Shown: positions 41,674 through 51,029, counted from the first letter of the stretch. The stretch: DNA of 54,523 bases from Lucifugimonas sp038150225 (GCA_038150225.1 JAYQWG010000010.1:1-54523); one strand, 5' to 3'. Notes: generated from the sequence alone by a model not told the origin. Made by a program: numbers and translations.

Positions 41674-42705
41674 CTAAACCTTGGTCGGGATAATTCCGCC
41701 GCCACCCTCAGCGTTGTATCGAACAGCCTCGTCGACCATATCGAAGATCGACAAACTAGGTGCGTAGCCGAAGTCGTTCCTCGCAGCCGATAAATCGTAC
41801 TCGTAGTAGGTTGGATTCATCGCGAGGTCCACGGTCGAGTACGGGATTCCGGTCTTGTCAGAAATGTACGGAATCAGTTCGTCCCAGGTGAACGGTTCGT
41901 TCGCGCCAAGCTGGTAGACGTTTCCGTAGGTATTTGCATTTCCAACCGCTTGCTCGTAAGCGTGGACAATGTCCCGAACTTCAATGTTGTGCTTCTTCCA
42001 CGGTCGTCCGTTCACGTCCCTGGCGACTATCAGACGATCACCACCATTCGATTTGGCGTCCTCCTCCTGGAGCTTTTCGAAAGTTGCCTTCCCGGCGTCG
42101 TCGGTGCGGTTTGCGAATTGGTTGAGGAACGTCTTCAGGTGGAATTGACCGAAGTTCAGAATTTCTCCAGCACCCCAAACGTTGGCAAAACGAATCACTG
42201 TGGCGTTCAACTTGTCGTTTCGGTAATAACGATCCACGAGGTGTTCGCAAAGCACCTTCGTGTAGCCGTACCAATCGGTTGTGACCAGCGGTAGTGAGTC
42301 TTCTCGAATCGGATCGTCAATTCCGCCTTCTGGGTACTTGAACATCGTCGCGTCAGTACTTGTGACTATGACGTGCTTGAGCTTGTCGCCGAGTCCTAAC
42401 GCCGCCTCAAGAACGTTGAAGGTGCCTTTTACGTTGGTGTCCATGTACTGCTCAGGAGTGAACGGTCCGCCAGCCTGGAATGCCGCTCCAAGGTGCAAAA
42501 TTACGTCCTGGTCTTCGGCAGCTGCGTTGACGTCGGCGGAACTGGCGAGATCACCTTCAACAATCTCCGCCCCGACAGCTTTCATTTTTTCTGCCTGTCG
42601 ATCACCCGGCCAAACAAAACCTCGTACATCGTGACCGTTCTCAAGGAACTTGACTGCCACGTTTGCGCCGACTCGACCGGTGATGCCAGTAATTAGGACT
42701 TTCAT
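41674..42705 (-). CDS. NAD-dependent epimerase/dehydratase (extended SDR)
   Basis: 343 residues. NAD site ITGITGRVGANVA (5-17), HLGAAFQAGG, VTSTDATMF and catalytic YGYTK with the upstream Thr. The C-terminal half has the extended-SDR substrate domain (RFANVWGAGE, VRDIVHAYEQAVGN, YQLGANEPFTWDELI). Likely acts on a nucleotide sugar or free sugar acid. It is the last gene of a four-gene operon with two enolase-superfamily proteins and an amidohydrolase, which favours catabolism (for example uronate oxidation) over wall synthesis; that is inference. Confidence 0.85.
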   Translation of the reverse strand: MKVLITGITGRVGANVAVKFLENGHDVRGFVWPGDRQAEKMKAVGAEIVEGDLASSADVNAAAEDQDVILHLGAAFQAGGPFTPEQYMDTNVKGTFNVLEAALGLGDKLKHVIVTSTDATMFKYPEGGIDDPIREDSLPLVTTDWYGYTKVLCEHLVDRYYRNDKLNATVIRFANVWGAGEILNFGQFHLKTFLNQFANRTDDAGKATFEKLQEEDAKSNGGDRLIVARDVNGRPWKKHNIEVRDIVHAYEQAVGNANTYGNVYQLGANEPFTWDELIPYISDKTGIPYSTVDLAMNPTYYEYDLSAARNDFGYAPSLSIFDMVDEAVRYNAEGGGGIIPTKV

Positions 42706-42736
42706 GTGTTCTTTCTCGAAAAGGTTTTTACTTTTT

Positions 42737-43954
42737 CTAGCTAATTAGAGTTTCGTGCTGACGATACACACGGTCGTACAGGTCTTGGTCAACCGATACG
42801 GCGAGGCCTGGTTCATCAGGCACTGCGTACTTCCCATCGACGAATGAATAACCATCACCTTTGTAAAGGTCAAAGTCGAGTGTGGAATCCTCAGCGATTA
42901 CAAATCTCTCTGTCACCGCACCAAATTGAATATCTGCCCTGAGGCCAAGGTAAGCTGCGTTGTAGTTGTGAGGAGCTATGAGTACAGGGAAGCCTGAGCG
43001 TTCGATATCGACCGCAAGTTCATGGAACCGCCAGAACCCCATGTGGAGCATGTCGGGCTGAATCGCATCCAAAAGTCCTCGTTCGATTAACTCCCAGTAA
43101 ATCGTGTTGCGACCCTTGTCTCCCTCACCGTCAACAATCAACGTGCTTGGAGTGAATTTGTCTCGCCACTTCTTGAGCTTCTCGTAACCAGCGACTTCCT
43201 CAGTGATCATCTCTTCCATCCAGTAGACATCTAGATCACTGATACCCCGGACAAAGTCTTCGAGGAGATCGAGTCGACCGTCGTACCCGTTGTTGGCGTC
43301 GACAAGAATTTTCACGTCTGACCCCACGGTTTCGCGAACCGCTTCAACAACTTCGATGTCTCGACGCGTTCCTGCAACCGGTTCAAACCATCTTCCTGGC
43401 CGACCCAACTTGAGCTTGACGGCTCGCCAACCTTTTTCTATGGCCTCGGCAGCTTCTATTGCAACGGCGTTGGCACCTTCGGCTGGATTCACCAAGTCCT
43501 GGAAGTACAAACTTGAGTCATAACCTTCGACTTCGTCACGAACCTTGTTTCCGAGCAAGCTGTACGCCGGTACATCCAACGCCCGACCAATCAAGTCGAA
43601 CAGGGCGACATCGACGAAGCCGTATCGGTCGATCAAGTCTCCCCATCTTGGGCTAACGCTTGATACTCGTCCGCCAGAAATGTCGAAGAATTCATCTAGA
43701 TTGTGACCGATCAATATTTTTAGATCGTCGTACAACTCACTCAAAGAAATCTTGTTCATTGCCGGGCGCGCGTTTGAAAGACCGGTCAAACCGGAGTTCG
43801 TTGTGATTTGAAGCAACCACTCACGCTGGTTGTAGCCGTAGTTCTCGCTCTTGGAGTTCCGGCCTACGATGCGTCCTTTGCCGGGAGCGCCGAAGTACGT
43901 TTCGACAGGAGTGATACGAATCTCTTTGATTACATGGCTATTCAGGTCACTCAT
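42737..43954 (-). CDS. Enolase-superfamily (MR/MLE) protein A
   Basis: 405-residue capping domain plus (beta/alpha)7-barrel. Active-site residues: KxK at 180/182 (AVKLKLG), metal ligands Asp219 (LVDANNGY), Glu247 or Glu248 (WMEEM) and Glu277 (VDGEGD), Asp in IQPDMLH and a barrel-end His in APHNYN. This is a mandelate-racemase-type layout; dehydration or epimerisation of an alpha-hydroxy acid is expected. It is paralogous to protein B just upstream (shared YD..LYFQD..NP and GRGGRW-like segment) and overlaps its stop by four bases, so the pair is translationally coupled. Substrate unknown. Confidence 0.88.
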   Translation of the reverse strand: MSDLNSHVIKEIRITPVETYFGAPGKGRIVGRNSKSENYGYNQREWLLQITTNSGLTGLSNARPAMNKISLSELYDDLKILIGHNLDEFFDISGGRVSSVSPRWGDLIDRYGFVDVALFDLIGRALDVPAYSLLGNKVRDEVEGYDSSLYFQDLVNPAEGANAVAIEAAEAIEKGWRAVKLKLGRPGRWFEPVAGTRRDIEVVEAVRETVGSDVKILVDANNGYDGRLDLLEDFVRGISDLDVYWMEEMITEEVAGYEKLKKWRDKFTPSTLIVDGEGDKGRNTIYWELIERGLLDAIQPDMLHMGFWRFHELAVDIERSGFPVLIAPHNYNAAYLGLRADIQFGAVTERFVIAEDSTLDFDLYKGDGYSFVDGKYAVPDEPGLAVSVDQDLYDRVYRQHETLIS

Positions 43955-45144
43955 TTGGTCACCTCCAGCTTGTTCTCATGTTTCGTATGCGGAGCGAATC
44001 CTGCCTCATCAATATCAACACCCAGCCCTGCACCGGTTGGCAGCGAGTAGGCTCCATTACTGAAAGATGGTAGGTCGGTCAGGTAGTGCGGAATGATCCG
44101 CTCATCTTCAAGGGACAAATACGTTTCTGAAGCTGCACCGAAGCAAATCGAAGCGTACGAACCGAATGAGCCATTCCCAAAGTTGTGAGGAATCGTTCGA
44201 ACGTTCGTGTTTTTCAGCTTTCGTTCAATATCCATCCAACCCAGGTAGCCGTGAGAAACAATGTCGGGCTGGTAACCGTCGATTAATTCGTCGTCAATCA
44301 AATCCTGGAATATTTCGGATATCGGGGTACGGTCAACCTCACCACAGGTAAGCAGGGCGTTCGAGCCGTGCTTAGCGAGCATCTCTCGCATAGCTTTATA
44401 CCCATCGAGATCCTGGGTAATCATCTCCTCAAACCAGAAAATGTCAGCAGGGGTGACTTCCTTGATGAACTGGTCTAGAAGGTCAAGGTGATTGTCGTAA
44501 CCAAAGTTGGCATCGACGTAGATTTTTACATCTGGTCCCACGGCATCTCGCACGGACAAAACTACGTCGATGTCGCGCTGCATTCCAGCTTCAGGCATCA
44601 TCCACCGACCGCCACGTCCGGTCTTGATCTTGACTGCTCGCCAGCCGTCTTCAACGGCTTTTCCCGCCTCGTCTCCAACTTGCTGTGCACCTTTGACGGG
44701 ATTCAAGAAATCTTGGAAATACAAGGTGGTGTCGTAGGCAGGAACAGCATCTCGAACTTTTCCGCCCAGAAGATCGATGGCAGAAACTCCTCTCGTCTTG
44801 CCGAGCAAGTCGAATGAAAGAATCGAGAGCCAGCCGTTGTGTCGATACCAGCGTTCCATTCCAGGTGCGGCTCCGGTCACGACACCGTCGGACGTTTCGA
44901 GTAAAGACTCAACTTCGCGTCCGAGAAGTGCACCTTCAATAAACTCCAACGTTTTCTCTACTGAAGTCTGACGCATCATACGGTTGGCGATCGTGATGCC
45001 TTCCGCACCACTTGAACTCCGAGCACGCACGACCCACTCGAGCCATTGAGTACCTCGGTTATCCGCGTAGGCGTTCTTGCCAAGTTCTTTCTGATAACTG
45101 GATGGCACCGGAGTTAGCGATACCGATTCGATAATTTCTGGCAT
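43951..45144 (-). CDS. Enolase-superfamily (MR/MLE) protein B
   Basis: 397 residues, paralogue of protein A. KxK at 172/174 (AVKIKTG), Asp211 (YVDANFGY), Glu239/240 (WFEEM), Glu269 (TCGEVD), Asp in YQPDIVSHG and His in IPHNFGNGSFG. All acid-base and Mg2+ positions expected for the mandelate-racemase group are filled, so both paralogues look active. It lies 21 bases after the amidohydrolase gene. Two coupled, diverged members may form a hetero-oligomer or act in sequence. Confidence 0.88.
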   Translation of the reverse strand: MPEIIESVSLTPVPSSYQKELGKNAYADNRGTQWLEWVVRARSSSGAEGITIANRMMRQTSVEKTLEFIEGALLGREVESLLETSDGVVTGAAPGMERWYRHNGWLSILSFDLLGKTRGVSAIDLLGGKVRDAVPAYDTTLYFQDFLNPVKGAQQVGDEAGKAVEDGWRAVKIKTGRGGRWMMPEAGMQRDIDVVLSVRDAVGPDVKIYVDANFGYDNHLDLLDQFIKEVTPADIFWFEEMITQDLDGYKAMREMLAKHGSNALLTCGEVDRTPISEIFQDLIDDELIDGYQPDIVSHGYLGWMDIERKLKNTNVRTIPHNFGNGSFGSYASICFGAASETYLSLEDERIIPHYLTDLPSFSNGAYSLPTGAGLGVDIDEAGFAPHTKHENKLEVTK

Positions 45145-45165
45145 GAGCCTTTCCTGAGTTTCCTG

Positions 45166-46659
45166 TTAGCTCGATTTGCGGAGAGCTCGACCGGTACGAG
45201 TTCCCTGATGAATTCCGTCTTTTACAGCGAACGATCCGTTCACGATCACATGGGGCATACCTTTTGGTCCGACTCGTGGATTCTCATAGGTCGCCCCGTC
45301 AATAACGGTGTTGGGATCAAATAAAACGAGATCGGCGAAATAACCTTCTGAGATCCTGCCACGTTTCTCAATCCCGAATCTCTCGGCAGGCATTTGGGTC
45401 ATTTTGTAGATGGCGTTTTCGAGCGATATCACGCCTTCTTCTCGAACGTACTTGCCGAGGATTCTCGGATAGGTACCCCACGCGCGAGGGTGCGGTTTTG
45501 AGCCGCGATCAAGGCCATCTGTTCCGATCATGGTCGAGTTATGAGCCATCACCATGCGTACGTCGCCTTCGTCCATTCCAAAGGCAGCGACAAGTATGTC
45601 GGGCGAAATATCTGAGAGCAGTTTGTTAGCGGCTTCTTCACCGGGCAAATCAAACTCTTCAACAAAACTCTGGAGAGTTCGACCTTCATAGTCAGGGTGA
45701 CCAGGCACGGAACAAAGCAGGACTTCGTCTGGCGATGATTTACCCATTGCTCCACCTTCACCGTCACCGAACGTTTTGTTTTGCACTAACGCGAACAACA
45801 TTGTGCTGCGCGCGGTATATGGATACTGATCGGCTGTGATGTCAGTCCCATTGGCAACTGCGTCTTCGATCATTTCGAGCGAACGTGCGACCGCGCCCCA
45901 GTTAGATTTACCTACAGATTTGTGGTGGGAGATTTCAACCGGGCATCCACCGGCTTCACCAATGTGGAGCGTCTCACGGACCGAATCGAGTAGCCCTGCG
46001 CCTTCGTCTCGCATGTGCGATACGTATACGCCACCGTGCCTACCGACGATCTTCGCGAGATCAGCGACTTCCTCGGTCGATGCGTAACGCCCGGGTTCGT
46101 AAACGAGGCCGGTCGACATCCCAACCGCCCCAGCTTGCATACCCTCTTCAACGTTCGCAAGCATGCGATCCATCTCATCGTTGGTAGGCGGCCGATCTGC
46201 TACTCCACCCATGGCCTCTCGACGAGCCGTATGATGCCCAATCAGAGCCGCAACATTTAGCACCGGAGAAGTCTTGTCTACCTCTTCAAGATATCCGGCG
46301 TACCCAGACCAGTCTGGCAACTCTGCGCTTGGTTCGTTGATCGCCTTCATTTGGACTTTGCCAGCTTCGGAACCGGCTGCTCCAAATCCACAGTTGCCAA
46401 CAACCGCTGTTGTGATTCCCTGGAGAATGTTGTGCCGAACTTCCGGTTCGATCAATACATGGAAATCATCGTGTGAGTGAACATCGATGAATCCAGGTGA
46501 AAGCACGAGTCCAGTGGCATCAAGAACTTCAGCACCGCTGGCATCAATGTCCGGGGCAACTCGCTCGATCTTGTCACCGCTAACTGCTACATCAGACGCA
46601 ACACCTTCAGAACCGCTGCCATCAATTACCAGAGCGTTTTTGATTACGAGATCAGTCAC
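45166..46659 (-). CDS. D-aminoacylase-type amidohydrolase
   Basis: 497 residues of the N-acyl-D-amino-acid deacylase family. DVHSHDD gives His61/His63; Cys90 in VGNCGFG is 29 residues from His61, the same spacing as His67 and Cys96 of Alcaligenes D-aminoacylase. Further metal ligands lie in EISHHKSVG, with the catalytic Asp in TMIGTDG. Removes acyl groups from N-acyl-D-amino acids or related amides. GTG start. First gene of the operon with enolase-superfamily B, A and the epimerase, so its product probably feeds them; N-acylated sugar acids are a possible alternative substrate. Confidence 0.85.
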   Translation of the reverse strand: MTDLVIKNALVIDGSGSEGVASDVAVSGDKIERVAPDIDASGAEVLDATGLVLSPGFIDVHSHDDFHVLIEPEVRHNILQGITTAVVGNCGFGAAGSEAGKVQMKAINEPSAELPDWSGYAGYLEEVDKTSPVLNVAALIGHHTARREAMGGVADRPPTNDEMDRMLANVEEGMQAGAVGMSTGLVYEPGRYASTEEVADLAKIVGRHGGVYVSHMRDEGAGLLDSVRETLHIGEAGGCPVEISHHKSVGKSNWGAVARSLEMIEDAVANGTDITADQYPYTARSTMLFALVQNKTFGDGEGGAMGKSSPDEVLLCSVPGHPDYEGRTLQSFVEEFDLPGEEAANKLLSDISPDILVAAFGMDEGDVRMVMAHNSTMIGTDGLDRGSKPHPRAWGTYPRILGKYVREEGVISLENAIYKMTQMPAERFGIEKRGRISEGYFADLVLFDPNTVIDGATYENPRVGPKGMPHVIVNGSFAVKDGIHQGTRTGRALRKSS

Positions 46660-46862
46660 ATTTATCCGTTTCGTTTAGTGCGGTGCCACAATCGTGCGAA
46701 CGATCAATCGACACAACGTAGTTGTTTTCGCTGCGGTTATAACTCTGGTAGTTCCAGAACACAATGAAAATTCAACTTGTAACCCACCCGATTTACCGCT
46801 ACCTTCTCAGCCGAAACGCCTGCTCGACGCGGGATTCATCGCAATAAGAGAACGGAAACGAC

Positions 46863-47996
46863 ATGCCTGCACCAACCAAAATTGAGAAAGTCGAAACCCT
46901 GCTGTGGGATCGATGGTTGCTTATTCGCATTTACTGCGAAGACGGAACAGTTGGTATTGGTGAAGGCGGTGTTCACGGCTGGCAGCGTCCGACCAAAACC
47001 ATGGTCGAAACGATGGCAGAGTATCTCGAAGGCAAGAATCCTGACTATATCGAGCACCACTACCAGTGGCTGTACCGTTCATCACACTTCATGGGTTCGG
47101 TCGTTCAGGGAGCACTTTCAGCAATCGACATTGCTCTCTGGGACATCAAGGGCAAGCGTCTTGGTGTACCGATTTACGATCTCATGGGCGGAAAAACACG
47201 TGACAAAGTTCGCTGCTATATGCATGTCGGAGGTGGAACGAAGGACGAGCTGGTAGCGAGTGCACAAGCCGCTGCAGCAGACGGATTCACAGCAGTACGC
47301 TTCACCCCGTTTCCACCTGACTACTACCTCCACAAGTCGTACACAGAATGGGCAGACGAGGCGGTAGAACGTGTTGGAGCAGTGAAAGAGGCTGTCGGAT
47401 CAAATGTTGATATTTGTGTTGAAATCCACCGGCAAATGAACCCGGCTGAAAGCATTTGGTTGGGACGACGCCTGGAACAGTTCAATCCGTTCTTCTACGA
47501 AGACCCGATGCTTCCCGACAGCCCTGCTCGAATGGGTGAGGTCGCAGACCAGTGCAACATTCCAATTGCGACTGGCGAGCGATTCACGACAATCTTCGAA
47601 TATGAGCAACTGTTGAGTGCAAATGCGGCCGCATACGTTCGACCCGATCTTTGCCTATGTGGAGGTCTGTCTGGCAGTAAGAAGGTTGCTGCAATGGCTG
47701 AAGCCAAGCATGTGAAGGTGATCCCGCACAATCCGCTGTCCCCGATCAGCACAGCTGCGTGTGTTCAGCTGGATGCTTGCATCCCTAACTTTGCGTTACA
47801 GGAATACACCGGGGAATCTGAACCACCTAAGAGTGACCTGCTGGTAACGCCGCTCAAACTCGACGAGGGATACCTAATCGTTCCTGAAGGACCAGGACTC
47901 GGTATCGAGTTGAACGAAGCTGCACTGTCGCATCCCGAGAATCCGAAGGTGCTGGACACACCTATCGGATTCGATGGTTCGGTACAGGACAGGTAA
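46863..47996 (+). CDS. Enolase-superfamily protein C, galactonate-dehydratase-like
   Basis: 377 residues. N-terminal capping domain (GTVGIGEGG, SAIDIALWDIKGK), then barrel residues Glu187-x-His189 (CVEIHRQMNPAE), Glu213 (FYEDP), Glu239 (ATGER), Asp in VRPDLCLCGG and His in IPHNPLSPIS. This is the sugar-acid dehydratase (GalD/ManD-like) pattern, except that the first metal ligand is Glu where GalD has Asp (DFH), and the position-146 Lys is Arg (AVRFTP). Divergent from the amidohydrolase operon across 203 bases, convergent with protein D. Likely dehydrates an aldonic acid; substrate unknown. Confidence 0.88.
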   Translation: MPAPTKIEKVETLLWDRWLLIRIYCEDGTVGIGEGGVHGWQRPTKTMVETMAEYLEGKNPDYIEHHYQWLYRSSHFMGSVVQGALSAIDIALWDIKGKRLGVPIYDLMGGKTRDKVRCYMHVGGGTKDELVASAQAAAADGFTAVRFTPFPPDYYLHKSYTEWADEAVERVGAVKEAVGSNVDICVEIHRQMNPAESIWLGRRLEQFNPFFYEDPMLPDSPARMGEVADQCNIPIATGERFTTIFEYEQLLSANAAAYVRPDLCLCGGLSGSKKVAAMAEAKHVKVIPHNPLSPISTAACVQLDACIPNFALQEYTGESEPPKSDLLVTPLKLDEGYLIVPEGPGLGIELNEAALSHPENPKVLDTPIGFDGSVQDR

Positions 47997-48013
47997 GTCC
48001 CGCACCTCCATCA

Positions 48014-49141
48014 CTACTTAAGGGCTACGCTACCATCGAGTTTGATTGGCGGTGGAACCATCGCAGGATCAAACGGGAATTTGCCTGGAGCTTCATCATT
48101 GAACTCCATGCCAAGACCGGGTCGCTCTGAAGGTGTGTACCAACCATCCTTGAGCTCGATGATTTCGTCGACCATGTCGCGGCGTGGTGATTCTTCTTCG
48201 CCAACAGATTCCTGCACATCCCAGGCAGGCGATGATGTGGCAAGCGCAATACAAGCCGCGGTTGCGATCGGACCCTGGAAGTTGTGCGGGCAAATCTTGA
48301 CATGGTGGGCTTCGGCAATCGTTGCGATCTTCTTTGTTCCGGTAATTCCGCCAGCAACAGCGATGTCCGGCTTGAAGAATGCTGGTTTAGCGAGTCGGGC
48401 ATATTCGCTGAACTCCCAAACTCCGACGTTCCGTTCACCCACAGCAAGTGGAAGTCTCATTTTTTCCGACACTTCGGACATTGCAACAACAGAATCAGGA
48501 ACAATTGGGTCTTCTATGAAATACGGTCTGAATTTCGCTACCTGCTCACAGAATGCAACTGCCTCTGCTGGCTGCATGTTGCGGTGGATTTCGATACCCA
48601 TGTCAAAATCCCACCCGACCGTTTCGCGAACGGCCTCAACCATTTCAAGAGCTGTTCCAATTAGCTTGGTGTAAGTCAACTCGGCCCAGTTCTTTGGCAT
48701 AGGGGTGAACTTGAGGGCTGTAAATCCCTGCTCCGCAGCCTTCTTTGCACCTGCGGCGCACTCCTCAGGAGTGTCACCGTTCATGCCCTGAGCAATTGCT
48801 CGGACTTTGTTGCGAACCTTACCGCCAAGCAGATCCCAAACAGGCGCTTGCAGTCTCTTGCCCTTGATGTCCCAGAGAGCCATGTCGATAGCGCTAACCG
48901 CTCCACCGATGCTGTTGCCTCGGAAGTTCGAGTTGTATCGCCAGACATAGTTCCAGATGTGCTCAATGTTGGCAGGATCCATGCCGATCAGAGCGTCACG
49001 AACGCCGTGAATTGTTTGTTCGGCTGCTTTTGGAAAAGACCAGTAGCAGGATTCTCCAATACCTACAGTGCCGTCATCTGTCGTGATCTTGCAAACGAGG
49101 AACCTCGATACAAAAAACGTTTCAATCTTTTCGATCTTCAT
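48014..49141 (-). CDS. Enolase-superfamily protein D, galactonate-dehydratase-like
   Basis: 375 residues, paralogue of protein C: SAIDMALWDIKGKRL, Lys in ALKFTPMP, Glu184-x-His186 (GIEIHRNMQPAEA), Glu210 (FIEDP), Glu236 (AVGER), Asp in FKPDIAVAGG and His in CPHNFQGPIATAA. It shares with C the Glu in place of the first Asp ligand. It starts 44 bases after a Gfo/Idh/MocA dehydrogenase stop, suggesting oxidation followed by dehydration of one sugar. Predicted cytoplasmic sugar-acid dehydratase. Confidence 0.88.
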   Translation of the reverse strand: MKIEKIETFFVSRFLVCKITTDDGTVGIGESCYWSFPKAAEQTIHGVRDALIGMDPANIEHIWNYVWRYNSNFRGNSIGGAVSAIDMALWDIKGKRLQAPVWDLLGGKVRNKVRAIAQGMNGDTPEECAAGAKKAAEQGFTALKFTPMPKNWAELTYTKLIGTALEMVEAVRETVGWDFDMGIEIHRNMQPAEAVAFCEQVAKFRPYFIEDPIVPDSVVAMSEVSEKMRLPLAVGERNVGVWEFSEYARLAKPAFFKPDIAVAGGITGTKKIATIAEAHHVKICPHNFQGPIATAACIALATSSPAWDVQESVGEEESPRRDMVDEIIELKDGWYTPSERPGLGMEFNDEAPGKFPFDPAMVPPPIKLDGSVALK

Positions 49142-49185
49142 CTGGGTACTTTCTCGAAATTATCGGCTGGGACAAACCAGAACTC

Positions 49186-50436
49186 TTAAATGTTCCAGTG
49201 TGCGTTGATGCTCTTTTCGTACTCGGCGGTTTCCTCGTTCTCGATCTCTTCAATCGTTACAGGACGACCGAGCACCGATGATTCCAGCGCAGCGTTGCAA
49301 ACAGCGAGGTCTTTTCGACCTACATATGCGTCGACCTCAGGTGTAGTCCCGTCCGCAATACATTGCCCGAGTTCGTAGTACTCAAGAGCCACAAGGAATC
49401 GGTCCGCATCTTCAAATGGTGTGTCGTAAGAACCGAGTCGATCCGATCCGAACAATCGAGCAGGCAGCTCGTCGAGATGGAAATCAGGTACGAGCTCGAG
49501 AACATCGTCACCGGTGATTAGTCCCTGGCCATCGACGGTCACTGAAAGCGGGTCACCTCGGCGTTGCTTTGCAGGACGCATCGATCCTTTGCTGCCGTAA
49601 ATCATGGCGTAGTTCATTGCCTCGCCATGTGCAGCGTAGAACGAGGTCCACTGGCCAATGGCACCGTTCTTGAACTTAATCGTCGAAATCACCATGTCCT
49701 CGGCATCAGCATCGATCTCGTCCGGGACCTCGTTCTTCCAGTGGTCGTAAAAGTTGGCAACACCGATTCGGTCGCCTTTGTACCGCTTTGGTTCCCAAAC
49801 CTTGGAAACCGCGAATACTTCTTCAACGTCACCCATGTAGTACATCATTTGGTCGACAGCATGAACGCCAGCATCAACGAATATTCCACCGATGTTCTTA
49901 TAGTGGCGCCACGGCCAAATAATGATCGTGTTTCCGCCGGTCGCATTCCCTAGATGGAACGAGTAGGGGTTACCGATTGCACCAGATTCGATAACTGCCT
50001 TATTCAGGCGACACATCGGATCACGGCGTTCTTGCTCACCAACGCTCAGAACTTTGCCGCTCTTCTTCCATGCGTCGATCACCCGGTTGCAACCACGAAT
50101 CGTGAGTGAAAGAGGTTTTTCGCAAAGGACGTGATAACCGAGATCAAATGCCATTTCGGCTACGAGGTGGTGAGAACCAGAGTCGGTCGTAATGTCGACA
50201 GCTTCAATGTCTGGGCGCTTCTGCCTCATCTCTTCCATCGAAGTGAAAACTTCTGGTCTAGAGCCGAGCATTTCTTCAGCTGTATCGGCGAGATGAATAG
50301 CGTTTTCTTCTCGTGTGTCGCAAACACCGACGAGTTCTACGTTTGCCATCCCACTCTCGTAGAGGGCACCGAGCGCACGGAGATGGCGTCCACCCATTCC
50401 TCCGGCACCAACAATTGCAATAGGAATCCGAACCAT
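49186..50436 (-). CDS. Gfo/Idh/MocA-family dehydrogenase
   Basis: 416 residues from the ATG at 50436, which has GGAGAG nine bases upstream; the open frame to 50511 lacks support. Rossmann start PIAIVGAGGMGGRHLRAL, VGVCD, then the family signature CEKPLS with catalytic Lys, and the C-terminal beta-sheet domain with GGIFVDAGVHAVDQMMYYMG (acid-base His). Oxidises or reduces a sugar or inositol with NAD(P). Upstream of enolase-superfamily D in the same direction. A decayed relative lies at 21.4-21.9 kb. Confidence 0.9.
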   Translation of the reverse strand: MVRIPIAIVGAGGMGGRHLRALGALYESGMANVELVGVCDTREENAIHLADTAEEMLGSRPEVFTSMEEMRQKRPDIEAVDITTDSGSHHLVAEMAFDLGYHVLCEKPLSLTIRGCNRVIDAWKKSGKVLSVGEQERRDPMCRLNKAVIESGAIGNPYSFHLGNATGGNTIIIWPWRHYKNIGGIFVDAGVHAVDQMMYYMGDVEEVFAVSKVWEPKRYKGDRIGVANFYDHWKNEVPDEIDADAEDMVISTIKFKNGAIGQWTSFYAAHGEAMNYAMIYGSKGSMRPAKQRRGDPLSVTVDGQGLITGDDVLELVPDFHLDELPARLFGSDRLGSYDTPFEDADRFLVALEYYELGQCIADGTTPEVDAYVGRKDLAVCNAALESSVLGRPVTIEEIENEETAEYEKSINAHWNI

Positions 50437-50560
50437 ACGAGAGAACTCTCCTGACCGATACGTGAAGCAACCACAAACTTGAGAACGCAGCGAAGCGTAG
50501 CAATTTGCCACGCCCAGTCAACACAAGCGAAAGAGGAGTTAGAGGTGAAAGTGGTTCCGG

Positions 50561-50953
50561 CTATTCGTTAGTGCGACCGTAGTCGTCTTCGACCCGTACG
50601 ATATCGTCTTCGCCAAGATACTCACCCGTTTGAATTTCGATGATCTCAAGTGGCTCTACCGACGAGATGTTCTCGATACGGTGGTGAATGTTGCGAGCAA
50701 CAAACATCGATTGCCCACGTCCAAGGGTGTGTTGCTCTTCACCAACTGTCACACGAGCAGTACCTCGCGCTACTACCCACGTCTCATCGCGGTGGCGGTG
50801 CCATTGGAGAGAAAGCCGTGAGTTCGTGCTCACAGTCAGGCGTTTGGTTTGGAATCCCGGACCGCTGGTCAGGATTTCATACGAGCCCCAGGGGCGTTTT
50901 TCACGCTTCTTTTTCGAGGCTGATTCGAACTTAATTTCAGACTGACCCGTCAA
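50561..50953 (-). CDS. ManC-type cupin (mannose-6-phosphate isomerase type II domain)
   Basis: 130 residues: RPWGSYEIL, WHRHRDETWVV (metal-binding His, His, Glu), and GRGQSMFVARNIHHRIEN. This is the stand-alone cupin found at the C terminus of ManC/AlgA mannose-6-phosphate isomerases. It likely isomerises or epimerises a sugar phosphate. The start is TTG with GGAG eight bases upstream; that GGAG is within the 3' arm of a 12-base hairpin, so translation may be gated. Neighbours are GNAT and Gfo/Idh/MocA genes. Confidence 0.8.
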   Translation of the reverse strand: MTGQSEIKFESASKKKREKRPWGSYEILTSGPGFQTKRLTVSTNSRLSLQWHRHRDETWVVARGTARVTVGEEQHTLGRGQSMFVARNIHHRIENISSVEPLEIIEIQTGEYLGEDDIVRVEDDYGRTNE

Positions 50954-50955
50954 CG

Positions 50956-51001
50956 TAGATTCTCCAGCACCTGCTACAAACGGTACGATCTGGAGATTCT
51001 A
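50956..51001 (-). promoter_or_regulatory. Hairpin enclosing the cupin ribosome binding site
   Basis: On the minus strand TAGAATCTCCAG pairs with CTGGAGAATCTA (11 of 12 bases) across a 22-base loop. The 3' arm contains GGAG (50962-50965), the Shine-Dalgarno of the cupin TTG start at 50951-50953. It begins 28 bases past the GNAT stop. It fits no riboswitch class I know. Confidence 0.55.
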
Positions 51002-51029
51002 GTTGTTACCTACGAAAAGGTCACCAGCA

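Noticed and set aside
48042..48674. 210-codon plus-strand frame
   Set aside because: Antisense to enolase-superfamily protein D, which has all family motifs; composition is a Ser/Thr-rich shadow.
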